Source: Brachypterus glaber (lineage: Eukaryota > Arthropoda > Insecta > Coleoptera > Kateretidae). Taken from it: DNA of 64,000 bases. The stretch's first letter is position 1. Each line of letters begins with the position of its first letter. Below, in pieces: positions 1-11,037 of this stretch. The notes under the pieces are model-generated. The model made no database searches. It saw only the letters and a list, made by a program, of their open reading frames with translations, and was not told the origin of the DNA. Made by a program: the position numbers and the translations under genes. The stretch is from contig OY294050.1 in NCBI GenBank assembly GCA_958510825.1, positions 2,829,340 to 2,893,339 on the forward strand, written 5' to 3'.

Positions 1-743
1 ATAATCCCCCCAAAAACAAAAAAGTTATGGGGGGTTAACCTTAAAAAAAAAATAAAAAATCCATACAACTCATTTTCATTTTTTTTTATTTTTTTGTTTT
101 TGGCAAAAAGAAAATAAAAAAGGAAAATAAAATTATATAATATATAATGAAATGCGTAGCATTACATATCTTCACGGCTTGTTTCTCTTTACGTACTATT
201 ATAGTTCTCCGCATGAAATAAAGTCTCCGACGAAAGGGGGAGGAATCATTCGCTCTCTCTTCTTTCCGTCGAAAGCGTTATAAGCCATGCGTGTCTGCAA
301 CGGGTCTCCCACTTGCACACACATTCCAAACATATATATATATAAACTATACAGTTAGGTCATTTCATTTATGGAGGGCATCCTTATGACTTATATTAAC
401 TATGTATTATTCTCTAACAAGTTAGAAAGTTATTTCCAAAGGGAGGTAACTTCACAGCACATTATAATGTAGTTATAAATCTTAAAATTATACCACTTTC
501 GGCATTTGAATAATTTAATACATAAATTATTAATTCTGGATGATTTTGAATTTTGATGACAAAATTATGGAATGACGCAAATTTGGAGGTAAAGTGGGTT
601 ATGAAAAATTAATTAGATATTAGAGATACACATACAGAGGTTTCAAAAATGGATTTAAAAATATATGTTAAATAATCTTATCTATATTGTAAAATATTTT
701 ACTTTAAAAGGATTTCAAGAAGTAACATTGTTTATTAGGTTTG
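1..743. other. Unassigned AT-rich sequence
   Basis: No gene or repeat boundary is visible. The stretch contains an oligo-T/A start, a slightly GC-richer patch at about 170-310 and a short TA run near 341-350. No open frame of useful length and no match to another part of the window was found. Confidence 0.4.
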
Positions 744-993
744 TTTTTTTAACCTCGTACTATTCTACTTAATTAAGCATCCCCTAAGTCCAAGACTTGT
801 GTGGGCTAGTAGTAGAGGGAACTACCGGCTTTAATTGACTTTCGAAGCAATATATCTAGGGAGTACGCCTTCGCCAAATTTCAATTATTAATTAACTGAA
901 AAAGGCAATTGGCGCCAGTGAGGTTTGAACTCACGATCATTAGCTCAGTGTCAATGCTATATCGATGCCTTAGACCGCTGCGCTAAATCTCCC
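744..993 (-). repeat. tRNA-derived SINE, copy A
   Basis: Read on the minus strand, the element starts at 993 with a tRNA-like head of about 85 nt carrying an A-box-like stretch (TTAGCGCAGCGGTCTAAGG) and a B-box-like stretch (GAGTTCAAACCTC). These are the internal RNA polymerase III promoter elements of tRNA genes. A body of about 150 nt follows and ends in TACGAGGTTAAAAAAACAAA. The same body occurs at 15198-15464 (+), 34314-34564 (-) and 43803-44047 (-), so this is a dispersed SINE and not a tRNA gene. The head resembles tRNA-Leu/Ser in having a long variable region, but the acceptor ends do not pair as in a real tRNA. Confidence 0.85.
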
Positions 994-1433
994 ATATGCA
1001 TAAAAAAATAGTTATTCTTGTATTAAAAGCGCAAAATGACTAATTTTTGCTTGAGCGTGGAATTTGCGTTGGAACTTTTTTTGAAAAATTTTTGTTTAAA
1101 GTTTTTTTTATTTATTTTTTTTTATTTTTTTTATGGTTTTTAGTTTATTGAAGCTAGGCCTATAGGGGAAGTATTTTTTTATTGTCGTAAATATTTTGAT
1201 TTAATTTTTTTATTTTTGTTATGTTGTAATAACAAACCCAACACACACAACACAAATACATTTAGTATTTAAATCATGTACAAATATTTTTGTAGATGTT
1301 TTGCCAAAATCTAGATAGTTTATCTCAATCAAAGAAGGATTTTCATTTGTTCTCGTAATGATTAATGTCTTGACCTATACTATCAGCTATACTGTTATCT
1401 TGACTTACTGCATTTCTGCTAAGCAGAATATAT

Positions 1434-1999
1434 ACAGGGTAATTTAGAAATAAGGTTCAAAATTTTAAGGGGTGATACATTAAAAAATATGAAAAAATAT
1501 TCCTATAAAGGTTGGTCCGGAACTTTTTTTCATAGTTTTTGATGTAGAATCGCCCTGCGGTATTGAAATTTTTATTGGTTAATTTTTTACTTCCTGTTTT
1601 TCATTCTCAGAGCCTGAAGTTGCCCTTTAAGCGGTTGTCCTTACGGTAGTACTTAAGGAGTACCTTTTTTATGTATTTTTAATTAAAGATTATTATTTTA
1701 TTGAGAAAATGTTAAAAAATTTCAAGAGTAACATTGCCCCCACATTTTGCGCGTGCCTGGTTAAAATAACCAAATAAAAATCACATAAAATGATAAACTT
1801 TATTAATGTTAAGGCATGTCCAAAAATTCGTTACTGTGGTTCATAGGGTTCCAGAGATATTAAATAAAAACTACCCTTATGAGGGTCGTATCTCCCTTAG
1901 GGCTCATTTCCCGACCAATCTTTATAGGAACTTTTTTTCATATTTTTTAATGTAGAATCACCCCTTAAAATTTTGTACCTTGTTTCGGAATCACCCTGT
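1434..1999. mobile_element. ACAGGGT-ended MITE (family D), full length
   Basis: Terminal inverted repeats of roughly 85 bp run inward from ACAGGGTAATTTAGAAATAA and from the complement of TCGGAATCACCCTGT. Both arms include the stretch AAAATTTTAAGGGGTGAT. The element is flanked by TA on each side (TATACAGGG / CCCTGTATA), consistent with a TA target duplication. It has no coding capacity. A diverged, end-truncated relative occupies 33430-33862. The 44935-45639 element has similar but distinct ends and shares interior sequence. Confidence 0.85.
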
Positions 2000-2001
2000 A
2001 T

Positions 2002-3347
2002 AGTGATAGTCTGACGTAAATGTTGGATATAATGAGGACCTATTGTAAAGACATTCATAAAATTTTTCTTTAAATGGCTGTCTCACGCTTTTCATGCTCT
2101 GTAAGTCAAAATTAAAAAAAATACAGAAGTGGAAAGTGACTGGTTTAAAATAGTACACCTTTCTTAGTTGGAATATTTTTTTCAGTGTACGATTCACATC
2201 TTTCAGCATTTATTTAAAATATTTTATTATATTTCATTACGTCTCGCGGAGAAAAAAAACAAATCTGTGCGGATTTTACAACAAATCATATACAATTTGA
2301 AACATTTTTGGTATAAAGGAAAATAAATGGGGTAGGTACTTATAGTGAGTGTATTGCTTGTCTAGACATAAACGTATATATATTTATATTAAGGTTTATA
2401 TTAAGGTATACCCAAAACGAATTAAAACAACCCGTGAATATACGTGTATGTAATGGTTCGCCTTGATCTTAAATTTAAAAAATTATTCTTCTTCTTCCTT
2501 CGAAAAATATGATTTCTTTCATCTGATATTCTACTTTTCCCTTTTTGTAGAAAGTCATGCTCCCTAAAACTAATATTTTTTAAGGGATTTTTTTCAAAAA
2601 CAGCGTGGTTCTTTCTCTCATAGAACTTGATTTTACATAAAATTTTTATACTGATAGGACTTTCCGTTTTTTTTATTTTTTTTTGAGTAATACAGACAGG
2701 TACACAGTAAAAAATGGCATAGTGGTATAAAAATACGAGTGGTAAAAAACCGAGTGTTAATTTTTGCACTCATATGAATAATAAGGTGAGTGAGCCAATT
2801 ATTTCCATGCTCCTAATATTTCCACCCCCTCCTAAAATCGTTAGATCATCCTCTGCGTCATAGATGGCACTGTCAGTATATCTGTTATATCGAAAAGATG
2901 TCTGTAAATATGATGTATCTGTATCTAGTTGATAATGGCGTATACAAAAACGCAGTTCGTGTTTCGTGCTCTTCTACTTAAAAAACTTGTAAAATTGTGC
3001 TGTCGCAAGCTGGGTAGCATCGATTATTGCAGGGTAAGAACATAACAAGGTAGGCACAAACATACACTTCCTAAATATACAAAATCGTTTATTATTTTAT
3101 ACAGCAACAAATTTTCAGTGTATAATTTATGTAGATTCGAATATATTTGATAATTACTAAAACTATTAAGGGATTATAGTGTTTATATTGACAGCTAAAA
3201 TATAGGTATTATTAAATGTTAAGTCTTACTCAAGTGGTGACAAATATATGGATAGTTAAGGGTTATTAGGTCGTATAATACACTATAACAATATTGATTG
3301 TCTTCAATATTAATCAACGAAAAATGAACTAGAGAGAAAACATTAAT
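2002..3347. other. Mostly unassigned; short dispersed repeat and a GC-richer patch
   Basis: 2697-2772 matches 35977-36115 (CAGTAAAAAATGGCAT core), so a short repeat lies here. 2820-3060 is richer in CG dinucleotides than its surroundings and contains two GTAAGA/GTAGGC donor-like strings, but I see no open frame or acceptor to support an exon. The minus-strand open frames in this stretch are low-complexity and look like chance. Confidence 0.35.
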
Positions 3348-3564
3348 AGTATATTATTCAATGAGCGTATAATAATTGCTATTAACCAATGAGGTTGAAC
3401 TTTGGGACACGAGCCGAAAGGCGAGTGACCCAATCACCCGAATGATTAATAGCTATTATAAGCAAAGAGAATACTATACTTTAGCCATGGTCGTTTTAAA
3501 TTTTAAACGATTTATTTTTACAGACCCGTGATTAATAGGCCTATTAATTCTGGCTGTGGATAAA
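3348..3564 (+). mobile_element. Double foldback unit F1-F2, copy 1
   Basis: Two inverted-repeat structures lie side by side. F1 (3348-3480) has imperfect arms starting AGTATATTATTCAATGAGCG and ending GAGAATACTATACT, around the GC-rich core CGAGCCGAAAGGCGAG. F2 (3481-3564) has arms TTTAGCCATGGTCGT / GGCTGTGGATAAA and contains two inner palindromes (CGTTTTAAATTTTAAACG and ATTAATAGGCCTATTAAT). The whole unit recurs in opposite orientation at 5439-5654, so F1 and F2 move or are copied together. There is no coding capacity. Confidence 0.75.
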
Positions 3565-3573
3565 AGTAGTAAT

Positions 3574-3681
3574 TATATACCAAGGCGGAAAAAATATTTT
3601 TATAGCGAGCGAGCGTATTATAATCTATATAAAAGTGCAAGGCTTTAATCTATAGTCTTCTCTACCGTGGTTTGTATATTA
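3574..3681. mobile_element. Foldback element F3, copy 1 (TATATACC-ended)
   Basis: Imperfect inverted arms run TATATACCAAGGCGGA... to ...TCTACCGTGGTTTGTATA, around a core with CGAGCGAGCG. A better preserved relative is at 49473-49596, where the arms read TACGGTAGAGAGGA / TCTTCTCTACCTTGGTATATA. It sits only 10 bp from the F1-F2 unit. Confidence 0.65.
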
Positions 3682-3948
3682 TTTTTTACACTACTAGGTC
3701 ATTTATTGATTTTATTTAAACATTTTTATATCAATAAAAATGTAAAATATTTATGGGATCTTAAATATCCGCAAAAAACAATAAGCCTTTAAAATCGTTA
3801 TTTTTGAAATAAATAAATTTACTCACTAAAAGTTGACATACTTAGACAATGCAATGTCTTTCCATTCAAGGAAAATCAAGTGACAATAATTGATAATTAT
3901 TATCAAATGTTTATAATTTTTTCTCCTACTAGAAGAGAAATAGTTATT

Positions 3949-4064
3949 TGTGGTACTAGTGGGTAAAGTAAGATATTGCCCATGAGAAAATTAACCTGCG
4001 AGGCGTCAGCCAAGCAGGTTAATTTTCGAGAGGACATTATCGGTTTACCCATGAGTGCCATACA
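3949..4064. mobile_element. Foldback element F5
   Basis: Long imperfect arms run TGTGGTACTAGTGGGTAAAG... and the complement of GGTTTACCCATGAGTGCCA. The inner segments AAAATTAACCTGC / GCAGGTTAATTTTC are perfectly paired. The loop is a GC-rich core, GAGGCGTCAGCCAA. No coding capacity. Confidence 0.7.
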
Positions 4065-4954
4065 AGGTTTTATCCAATAAATAGCTTAGGAATTCATATT
4101 TTTATTAAAAATTTTAATGACATTTACAAGAAAATAATTTGACAAGTGACAGTTGAGTGGGTAAATTAAATAATTATCCACTCAATAAAGTAAAAGCCAC
4201 GCGGGGTTATTATTAAGTTTATCTATTTGAAATAATTGTCTTATTATCTGTATGTATTGGATAAAAAATATTATTGATCTAGGTGCAGAGAATTAATTAA
4301 CCTGAAAGCTATATATTTATGACTTTTTTGGTCAATCTACTTTCGGTATACTTTTTAATTAATTTTCATTTAATTTATTTTAATTTTATATACTTTCTAA
4401 AATAATTTATATAAAATCTAAAAATAATTCCATTTTGGATAAAAATAACCATACCACAACTTGAAAAGTGGGCTTTCTATAAATAATCCACTTAATTTAT
4501 TAGGACGCTAAATTTTTCATTTATTTTATTAAATTCTTAACGCTTTGACCTACATCAAATTAATGAAAGTAATTAAACCTTTTTCGTTAAAGTTAATAAA
4601 ATAAATAAAACTTTATTAATTCTAAAAATACTTTAGATAAAAACAAGCTAAATTTTATGTAACAATTACAAAAATATATGGTTACATTAGTGTATAAATT
4701 TCATTAAAATTAATTTACCGTATATTTATGTAACAGCAAACCAATTTTAAACATAATAACTTCTAAAATTACATTTTATTTTAATGTGGGTCTAAGTAAG
4801 GTATCAACTTTCATTTGAATACTAAATTATTCTGAATAAATGGCCAAAATTGTTATATTAAATTTCACGTATTTTTTTATATTTAAGTAAATTGGCTAAA
4901 ATATAATTTTTTCACATAAAGGACAATTTAAAAAAGGTATAAATAGATGACGCA
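4065..4954. other. Unassigned AT-rich stretch
   Basis: Very AT-rich sequence with no open frame, no recognisable repeat of another part of the window and no strong hairpin. Confidence 0.4.
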
Positions 4955-5065
4955 GGTCCTAACATTTTAGGACCTTTGCTATTAAAATTTAAAATCTATA
5001 GAATTTTAAACCCTATAGAATTTAATAAAAGTTTCGATATATGTCATAGTAAAGAAAGTCCTAAA

Positions 5066-5959
5066 TAGGGATTGCAATCCGGCACCAATTTCAATCCGTT
5101 AGGATCCGGCCGAATTTCTGTCAATCCGACCGAATCCGGTCGGTTCCGGCCGGATTAGTCACATCAAACATATGTTGCCTTTTCATTCTGAAATTAGCTA
5201 TACAAAAGATATTCTGTTGACTGTATAATACAAAGTTTATAAAAAAACGTTTATTTATTATGAAATCAACTTTATTTAAACTGTAATAATCAACATACAA
5301 TCACGAATTAAGAATAAAAATCTAGTTTATCAAAGAAAACAGAAAAAAAGTTTAAAAATTTACTTTAAGAAAAAAATAAGTAAGTTAACATTTTAAAAAC
5401 ACATAAACAACTTAATAGTATTCTTTAAACAAAATATTTTATCCACGGCCGTGATTAATAGGCTTATTAATCACGGGTCAGTAAAAATAAACCGTTTAAA
5501 ATTTAAAACGACCGTGGATAAAGTATAGTATTCTACTCGCGTATAATAGCTATTAAACATTCGAGTGATTAGGTCACTCGCCTTTCGGTTCGTGTCCCAA
5601 AATTCACCCTCATTGATTAATAGCAATTATTATACGCTCATTGAATACTATACTATAAATTCCTTATATTAAGGGAAAAATAAATAAATTTCGATTAAAA
5701 CAAATAAAAATTTATTAAAATTCATAAAATATTTTATATTGTATTTATTTTATATAACTTGCATGAAAAAATTTGATAATATTTGCCCCATGAATTTGTT
5801 AATATATACCCCTTTTTGCAACAATATGTTTTAAAGAAAAACTAGAAAACTTATTATTATTTTTAATATTTAATATTTTAATTTAACGGATCCGCTAATC
5901 GTTTAATGATGACGAAACCGCCGGATTACCGGATCCGGTTTTCCGGATTGCAATCCCTA
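5066..5959. mobile_element. Non-autonomous hAT-type element with perfect 8-bp target duplication
   Basis: The ends are TAGGGATTGCAATCCGG and CCGGATTGCAATCCCTA, a perfect 17-bp terminal inverted repeat. It is flanked by GTCCTAAA at 5058-5065 and 5960-5967, exactly 8 bp, the hAT superfamily hallmark. Subterminal regions hold several ATCCGGY / RCCGGAT motifs in both orientations, of the kind hAT transposases bind. No transposase frame is present, so it depends on an enzyme from elsewhere. A foldback unit (5439-5654) has inserted inside it. Confidence 0.9.
5439..5654 (-). mobile_element. Double foldback unit F1-F2, copy 2, nested in the hAT element
   Basis: This is the inverse complement of 3348-3564, in the order F2 (5439-5522) then F1 (5523-5654). 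Here F2 is nearly perfect: arms TTATCCACGG / CCGTGGATAA and an inner palindrome with 12-bp arms, CCGTGATTAATA / TATTAATCACGG. F1 keeps the CGAACCGAAAGGCGAG core and arms ending AGTATAGTATTC. Its position inside the hAT element shows it arrived later than that element. Confidence 0.8.
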
Positions 5960-6202
5960 GTCCTAAATAATTTTAGGACCTTTGCCACTAAATTTGACCT
6001 AGGTTCTAGATAGTCCTTTCACAAAATTTAGAATCCTATAGAATTTAAAACCCTAAAGATTCCAGAAAAAGTTTTGATAGATGCCAGAGTAAAATATGTC
6101 CTAAGTAATCATTTTAGGACTTCTGTCACTAACTTTAAAACCATAAAGAGGTCAAAACCCCATAGAATTCAAAAGAGGTTCAACGATGACATAGTAAAAT
6201 AA

Positions 6203-6243
6203 GGCTACCCCCCCTAATACACCCCCTATTAGGGGGGGTAGCC
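6203..6243. repeat. Perfect 17-bp hairpin with C7/G7 stem
   Basis: GGCTACCCCCCCTAATA (6203-6219) pairs perfectly with TATTAGGGGGGGTAGCC (6227-6243) across a 7-nt loop. It sits right at the end of the tandem array. It could be a very short MITE or a simple foldback; nothing in it suggests a terminator role in this genome. Confidence 0.8.
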
Positions 6244-6373
6244 AAAATATGAAATCTCTACCGCCTTGAATAACGCGAGAACCGAGGTATAAAGTGTATG
6301 AATTTTGGTACAATTTGCATTACGTAATACTTGAACATTCCCTAAATGTATTTATCAATTTTGAAACCCTATA

Positions 6374-6798
6374 CACGGAAAGAAATTAGTGGGCTCTGCG
6401 CTATACATTATAAGATATTTGGTAACAGTGGCAAATTATAGTGATTTAAGCTATAGATTATAAGGGACACAATAGCTAATAATGTTAAAAATAAATTGGA
6501 AACGATTATATATATTACAGACACGATTATATTTATTACAGGCACTATTATAAATTTACAGAAATTTTATTATATTATAAAAATTATTAGCACGGACAAT
6601 AATTAAATCTATTTAAGCTATAAATGCCATACTATTTGTTATATTTTATTATTCACTAAACAATTAAAGTATTTCATATAAATTTTTACACTGACTGCCA
6701 TAATTGTAAGAGAAAGCCTTGTATTTATATAATAAGCGATTATAATTTGCTTGGTATGTGTGTTATAGCGCTCCTAGCTATAATTTTTTTTTTCCGTG
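6374..6798. mobile_element. MITE Q, copy 1 (CACGGAAAGAAATT ends)
   Basis: Inverted ends are CACGGAAAGAAATT and AATTTTTTTTTTTCCGTG. TATA stands on both sides (6370-6373 and 6799-6802), so the target duplication is TA or TATA. The copy at 29181-29603 is nearly identical: I see one substitution (AATAGCTAAT versus AATAACTAAT) and T-run length changes. That implies recent movement. It has no coding capacity. Confidence 0.9.
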
Positions 6799-6802
6799 TA
6801 TA

Positions 6803-7369
6803 ATGGTGAAGGGTATAACAATAACATTTCGAGATTTAGAAAAAAACATAGAAACATAAGTAATTATTCAAAATATCTTATTATGATTTGTCTTTGATTA
6901 AAATCTAAACAGGATAAGGGGAGAAAAAGGAGTAAGACTAAATTATCCTCCAAACCCTTCGACTTAGTTAACTTGAAGAACACTAGACTGATTTTGATCT
7001 AAATGTCACTATTGTGTAGCTTGTTTTCAACCAAAAGTGGGATGTCTCCCAATGTCGCCCCCAGACCCTCCATTCCGACTCCGAAGCCACTGGACCGAAA
7101 AAAATATCTATATCTCATGTCCGTTTCCTCTAGCAGTAAATTATTAAATGTAGATTTCCATAATATTCTTTTAGACAAGAATTAGTAATAAATTATCAAT
7201 TTTCGATAGATTTTAATTTTTGATTTAATTAAGTAGGTCGCTTTTTTAACGGCCTTTTTTGTGTTCCATATACATGAATTTTTGATAACACAGGGTAATT
7301 CTACATGTAAAAAAATAATGGTTATATTTTAATATATCTTATACAAAAGTGCTTTCTAACAGAAATTAA

Positions 7370-7371
<2 letters not shown>
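6803..7371. other. Unassigned sequence
   Basis: A short plus-strand frame near 7003-7185 (60 codons) contains a Pro/Ser-rich stretch, but no splice context or family resemblance supports it as a gene. Otherwise plain AT-rich sequence. Confidence 0.35.
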
Positions 7372-7401
<30 letters not shown>

Positions 7402-7441
7402 TTCTTCTTCTTCTTCTTCTTCTTCTTCTTCTTCTTCTTCT
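7372..7441. repeat. (CTT)n microsatellite
   Basis: About 70 bp of nearly pure CTT repeats with one CTTATT interruption. Confidence 0.95.
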
Positions 7442-8404
7442 ATCGGAACATAACCATTTAAAAGATTATAAGGAAAAAACATGTGGCATAAATGCTGGGA
7501 TTAAAGTCCTTTTGCACTAAATTACACATTTTAAAAAGAAAGTCAACCTCAAAGTAAGGTTAGGTAAGCTTAACGTGTCTCTCGATTCTGACGGTCTTGA
7601 CAGTAACTTTTCACTCGTACCGCGCAACGAGATATTTTCTGTCTCACTCTGGTGACAGTTACCAACCGTCTAGTAAGGTTATTCCTTTCAGTTTGTTTAT
7701 TCATGTAGAGTAGAAAAGAGATAAAAATATAATTTTCTGACTACCAACTAGGTAAGTTGAAATTACTTAATCAAAAAGTCGACAGTAATGGAAAGTACTA
7801 TATCGAGCACACTTAGTAATATATGAAATCAATACAAACAAAACCGTAACTAAAGACAGAAAAAACAATTTACTGCACAAGGACACTAAGTGTGTTTACA
7901 CTTACCGCAGGTGGACATCTAGACACAATACTAATATTTCTTCTTGAATTGTCACACATATAAATGTCAAAAATATTAATAATAAAATAAAATTTTAACT
8001 CCTTGGTAGTGAGAAAAACGTAATGCGCTAGTCGTAGGTAAGTTTTTTCTGTCTACGACCTCACATAGAAAAATTCACTTACCTCTACTAGAAGCACAAA
8101 TAACTATTTATTTAGTTGTAACAACTATTTATTTCATTATTGTGAAAAGGCAAATAAAATTGTAGTACACAACATGAAGCGCCACTGGGAGCCAGTAACT
8201 TAACAATTTATCAACGAAAGTGGATTAAATAATTCTCGTATATCTCCTAAGCCGCTAAATTATGGCGGGATTTCCTTTGTTTATATCAATTTAACATGTT
8301 TTATTACAAATCTCGGTATTAAATCGCTACTCTCATGTGTATGCCATTTAAGACACATGAAGGATTAATCTGGATGTTTAAATACACATCTAGTGCTATA
8401 GCAC
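7442..8404. other. Unassigned, possibly unique host sequence
   Basis: Less AT-extreme than its neighbours, with no match elsewhere in the window and no convincing frame. The motif AGGTTAGGTAAG near 7558 is common in insect DNA. I cannot assign any function. Confidence 0.35.
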
Positions 8405-8700
8405 TATAAATGGTACACTGATAGAATAATAGCTTAATAATATAAGCCTAATAACTTAATTAGGTTATAGTATGCAACAATAAATAGTTGTATATCCGCC
8501 AACCACTTTATATCGCATAGAATACAACAACAAAAAAAGTAAACGTGTTTGGTATTTACAAATGAGTGCAGTTGTTTAATTTACAACTACGAACTGTTAA
8601 GCGATGAGGTTTTTCTTTATCACGCAGAAAGCGCACTGGGCGTGGCTTGCAAATCCGAGGGGTCGGATTGCCGCTCCTTCTACGTCACGATCCTCGATTC
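8405..8700 (+). repeat. Dispersed repeat W, copy 1 (empty-site paralogue)
   Basis: Matches the complement of 13320-13745: shared strings include ACACTGATAGAA, AGAATACAACAA, GTAAACGTGTTTGGTATTTA and GCCGCTCCTTC. It includes a GC-richer block (about 8625-8700). Because it lacks the 156-bp hAT MITE found in copy 2, it records the pre-insertion site. The 63-codon frame at 8604-8795 is a by-product of this block, not a gene. Confidence 0.75.
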
Positions 8701-9373
8701 AAAACGCAGGTAATTCAGTTGACTTGTCCGTGCGGCTGGCTATAGCTGAACCTGGGGTGCGTCGGCTCTCTACTGTGTTTCAAAATTTGGTGTAATGTAT
8801 TTTAAATTAATTTATGTACACATAGAAACCCCAAGTACATGTACAATAAACATTGTACATACTTATCGTTGGGCATACTGATGCACATAAAAATTTTAGC
8901 CCAAACTCTTTACTTTCAATATTTTGGTAAAACATTTGTTAGAATCAGCTGATTTTCGCAATCTTTATTAATCATATTTCTTTAAAAAACTACAACAACG
9001 TTGTTGTATTATTAAATAATATGAAACTACAATTTTAAAAGTGTATTTAATATAACGTTACAATGTTTAAGAATAAAAATGGTATTATATACCTCAAACT
9101 TATTACAACAACGTTTGGTTGTACTATTTTTAGATGTTTTAATATGTATTTTTAGTTAAATTAATTATACAAGGGTTGAAACACAATTTTTTTTTCAAGT
9201 TCTCAAAATATTTTATGTTTTTTTTTATTTTCTTGGAGGCGTTTGGCTTTTACTCAGCTCAGTCTGTCGATATTATCAGAGCTTACAGTTTGACTGAGCT
9301 ACATCAATCTAATGGCTATATTCCTTTTGCGAATAAACTCTAAAAATGTTTTCTTAATCAGCGTGCAGAGTTG

Positions 9374-9425
9374 ACTCTTGGTACTGAAGAGGGCCAGCAG
9401 CCCGAAACTGTCAATCTACCAGAGT
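9374..9425 (+). ncRNA. Hammerhead-ribozyme-like fold (degenerate)
   Basis: The order of elements fits a type-I hammerhead. Stem I 5' strand ACTCTTGGTA (9374-9383) pairs with TACCAGAGT (9417-9425) apart from one bulged T. It is followed by the core CTGAAGA (9384-9390; canonical CUGAUGA), stem II GGGC/GCCC with loop CAGCA, and GAAA (9404-9407). Stem III is tiny and weak, an A-U pair plus a C-A mismatch around a 5-nt loop, before ATC. Known family: Penelope-like retroelements carry small hammerheads with very short stem III. Changes in the core and stem III suggest a dead or weak copy. No Penelope protein sequence was recognised nearby. Confidence 0.5.
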
Positions 9426-9429
9426 GATG

Positions 9430-10112
9430 CTGTACGATGATTGGAAAATAGATTGATGGAATAATAAATTAATATCTTTATAATTTTGTTTTAAATTCAA
9501 AATTTCTGCCCTTACAGATGACTTTTAATTTTAATTTAGAGGTTATATTTGTTAAAAGTTACAATTGTATCTGTCAACAGATCTAACCTCAAAATACAAA
9601 TTAATTATTAAACGTCAAACAAAACCTTTATTTTATACACAGTTTAAATTAGCAACACAGGTATACGAATACAACCTTGACCTTGAAGGGGAAAAGTGAG
9701 TGAACTCAGACAAAGTGAGGTGACAGTATCCGGTCCAATTTAATACCTGGATCTGATATTTTAATTACATCGAAGTAAATCTGAGTAGATATCCGTAAAA
9801 TCTTCACCGGTTTTTATTTGGTATTAATGTCCTATTGTAAAATAAAGTTTGACGAGAGCGTATTCTCGCTCGTTTAAGAACTTATTTTTTAGGTCATGAA
9901 CTGTAGAATAAAGGAAATTACTTGGAGAAAATTTTTCAATATTTTTTTTTTGTCGTAAACTTTTTACAGCTGAGAAATGAAAAGAAAACTTTATTTGATT
10001 ATAAAAGCTGAAATGTAATTGCTTAGCGAGGTGTAAACAAAATAGCCGTGAATTTAAGGCGCGTATTTAATAATAAAATGGATAAATCCACCAGAAAATG
10101 TAACATGTTTAC
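9430..10112. other. Unassigned sequence
   Basis: No gene, no matched repeat. Contains short inverted matches such as GAGGTTATATTTG / CTCAAAATACAAA (loosely) but nothing with clear boundaries. Confidence 0.35.
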
Positions 10113-10528
10113 AATGGAACTCTCTACAACTAGAATTATGAAACAAAAGGCGTCTACCCTATCTCTATCTCATTTGTGCTACACTTTCCAGCCAACCAAA
10201 TAAATACTGTATTTGTTTTTCATACAACAAATACAGTATTTATTTGGTTGGCCGTGTTGAAGTGTATCACTGAGCGGCACGAACGACATAGCTAATGTGA
10301 ATCTGTAGAATAAGATAATTCTACTAAAATTTAGATGGCGCCAGTAATTTCTTTAATAAAAATAATATAGTTACACTTTTCGCCCGGCCAAGTAAATATT
10401 GTATTTGTTCAACAAAGAACAAATACAGAATTTGTTTGATTGGGTGGAAGTGGGAGTGTATGTATGTCTTCTATCCTTTTTGGGTAGAACTTTTGTCCCT
10501 GTCTAATCTAACGGGAGAAATCGCCATT
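10113..10528 (+). mobile_element. Double-hairpin MITE P, copy 1
   Basis: The termini are AATGG...CCATT with imperfect inverted ends (AATGGAGATCTC... versus AATGGCGATTTC...). It contains two large hairpins. The first, 10191-10252, has a perfect 27-bp stem (GCCAACCAAATAAATACTGT outward start) and an 8-nt loop. The second, at about 10384-10445, is imperfect and related in sequence (AGTAAATATTGTATTTGTTC). Copies at 13790, 24855, 57456 and 58838 share the whole 410-416 bp. No coding capacity. I could not find a consistent target duplication. Confidence 0.9.
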
Positions 10529-10592
10529 AAAAAAATACGATATGGGTAACTTTTCTAGACGGGTGGAAAAATAAGGAAAATTATAAAATAAG

Positions 10593-11037
10593 AAACAACT
10601 TCAATGACACAGAAAGAAGAAGAAGACTAGGTCCACTAAGAATAGCAGAGAACGAATATAGAATTAGAACCAATCAGGAGATACTGCAAGAGTTAGAAGG
10701 AAAATATATTGTAAATAAGATTAAGGAAAAACGGGTACAATGGTTAGGACATATATGGAGAGCTGGAAATACAACAACTATATTTTCAATACTACAGTGG
10801 GAGCCAGGTGGAAAAAAAAAGAGTAGGAAGACCTAGGTCAAAATAGATAACAGAAGTAACTCAAGACTTGGAGAAAATAGATGTTGGAAACTGGAAACAT
10901 AAAACAAGAAACAGAAAGGAATGGAGAGAAATAGCCAAGAGGATGTGAGACGGAGAGTATGAGGACTGATCCACCTCGAAAATTGGATTTAGAAAGCTTC
11001 ACTAGAAGCGGCTCAACCCCACATGGGGTGTATAGCC

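Larger units (their letters stand above)
4955..6200. repeat. Degenerate tandem array, about 100-140 bp units, interrupted
   Basis: Three diverged units share TTAGGACCTTTGCTA, ATAGAATTTAAAACCC and the end GATGACATAGTAAAATAAG. Units start near 4967, 5973 and 6113. The first unit is cut by the 894-bp hAT-type element at 5066-5959. Removing that element and one copy of its 8-bp duplication restores an uninterrupted array. Confidence 0.75.

Noticed and set aside
904..993. A tRNA gene on the minus strand
   Set aside because: The acceptor ends do not pair as in a tRNA and the same head is fused to a shared body at other positions, so it is a SINE head.
7372..7441. CRISPR-like or satellite array
   Set aside because: It is a plain trinucleotide microsatellite; no spacer structure, and no CRISPR array exists anywhere in the window.
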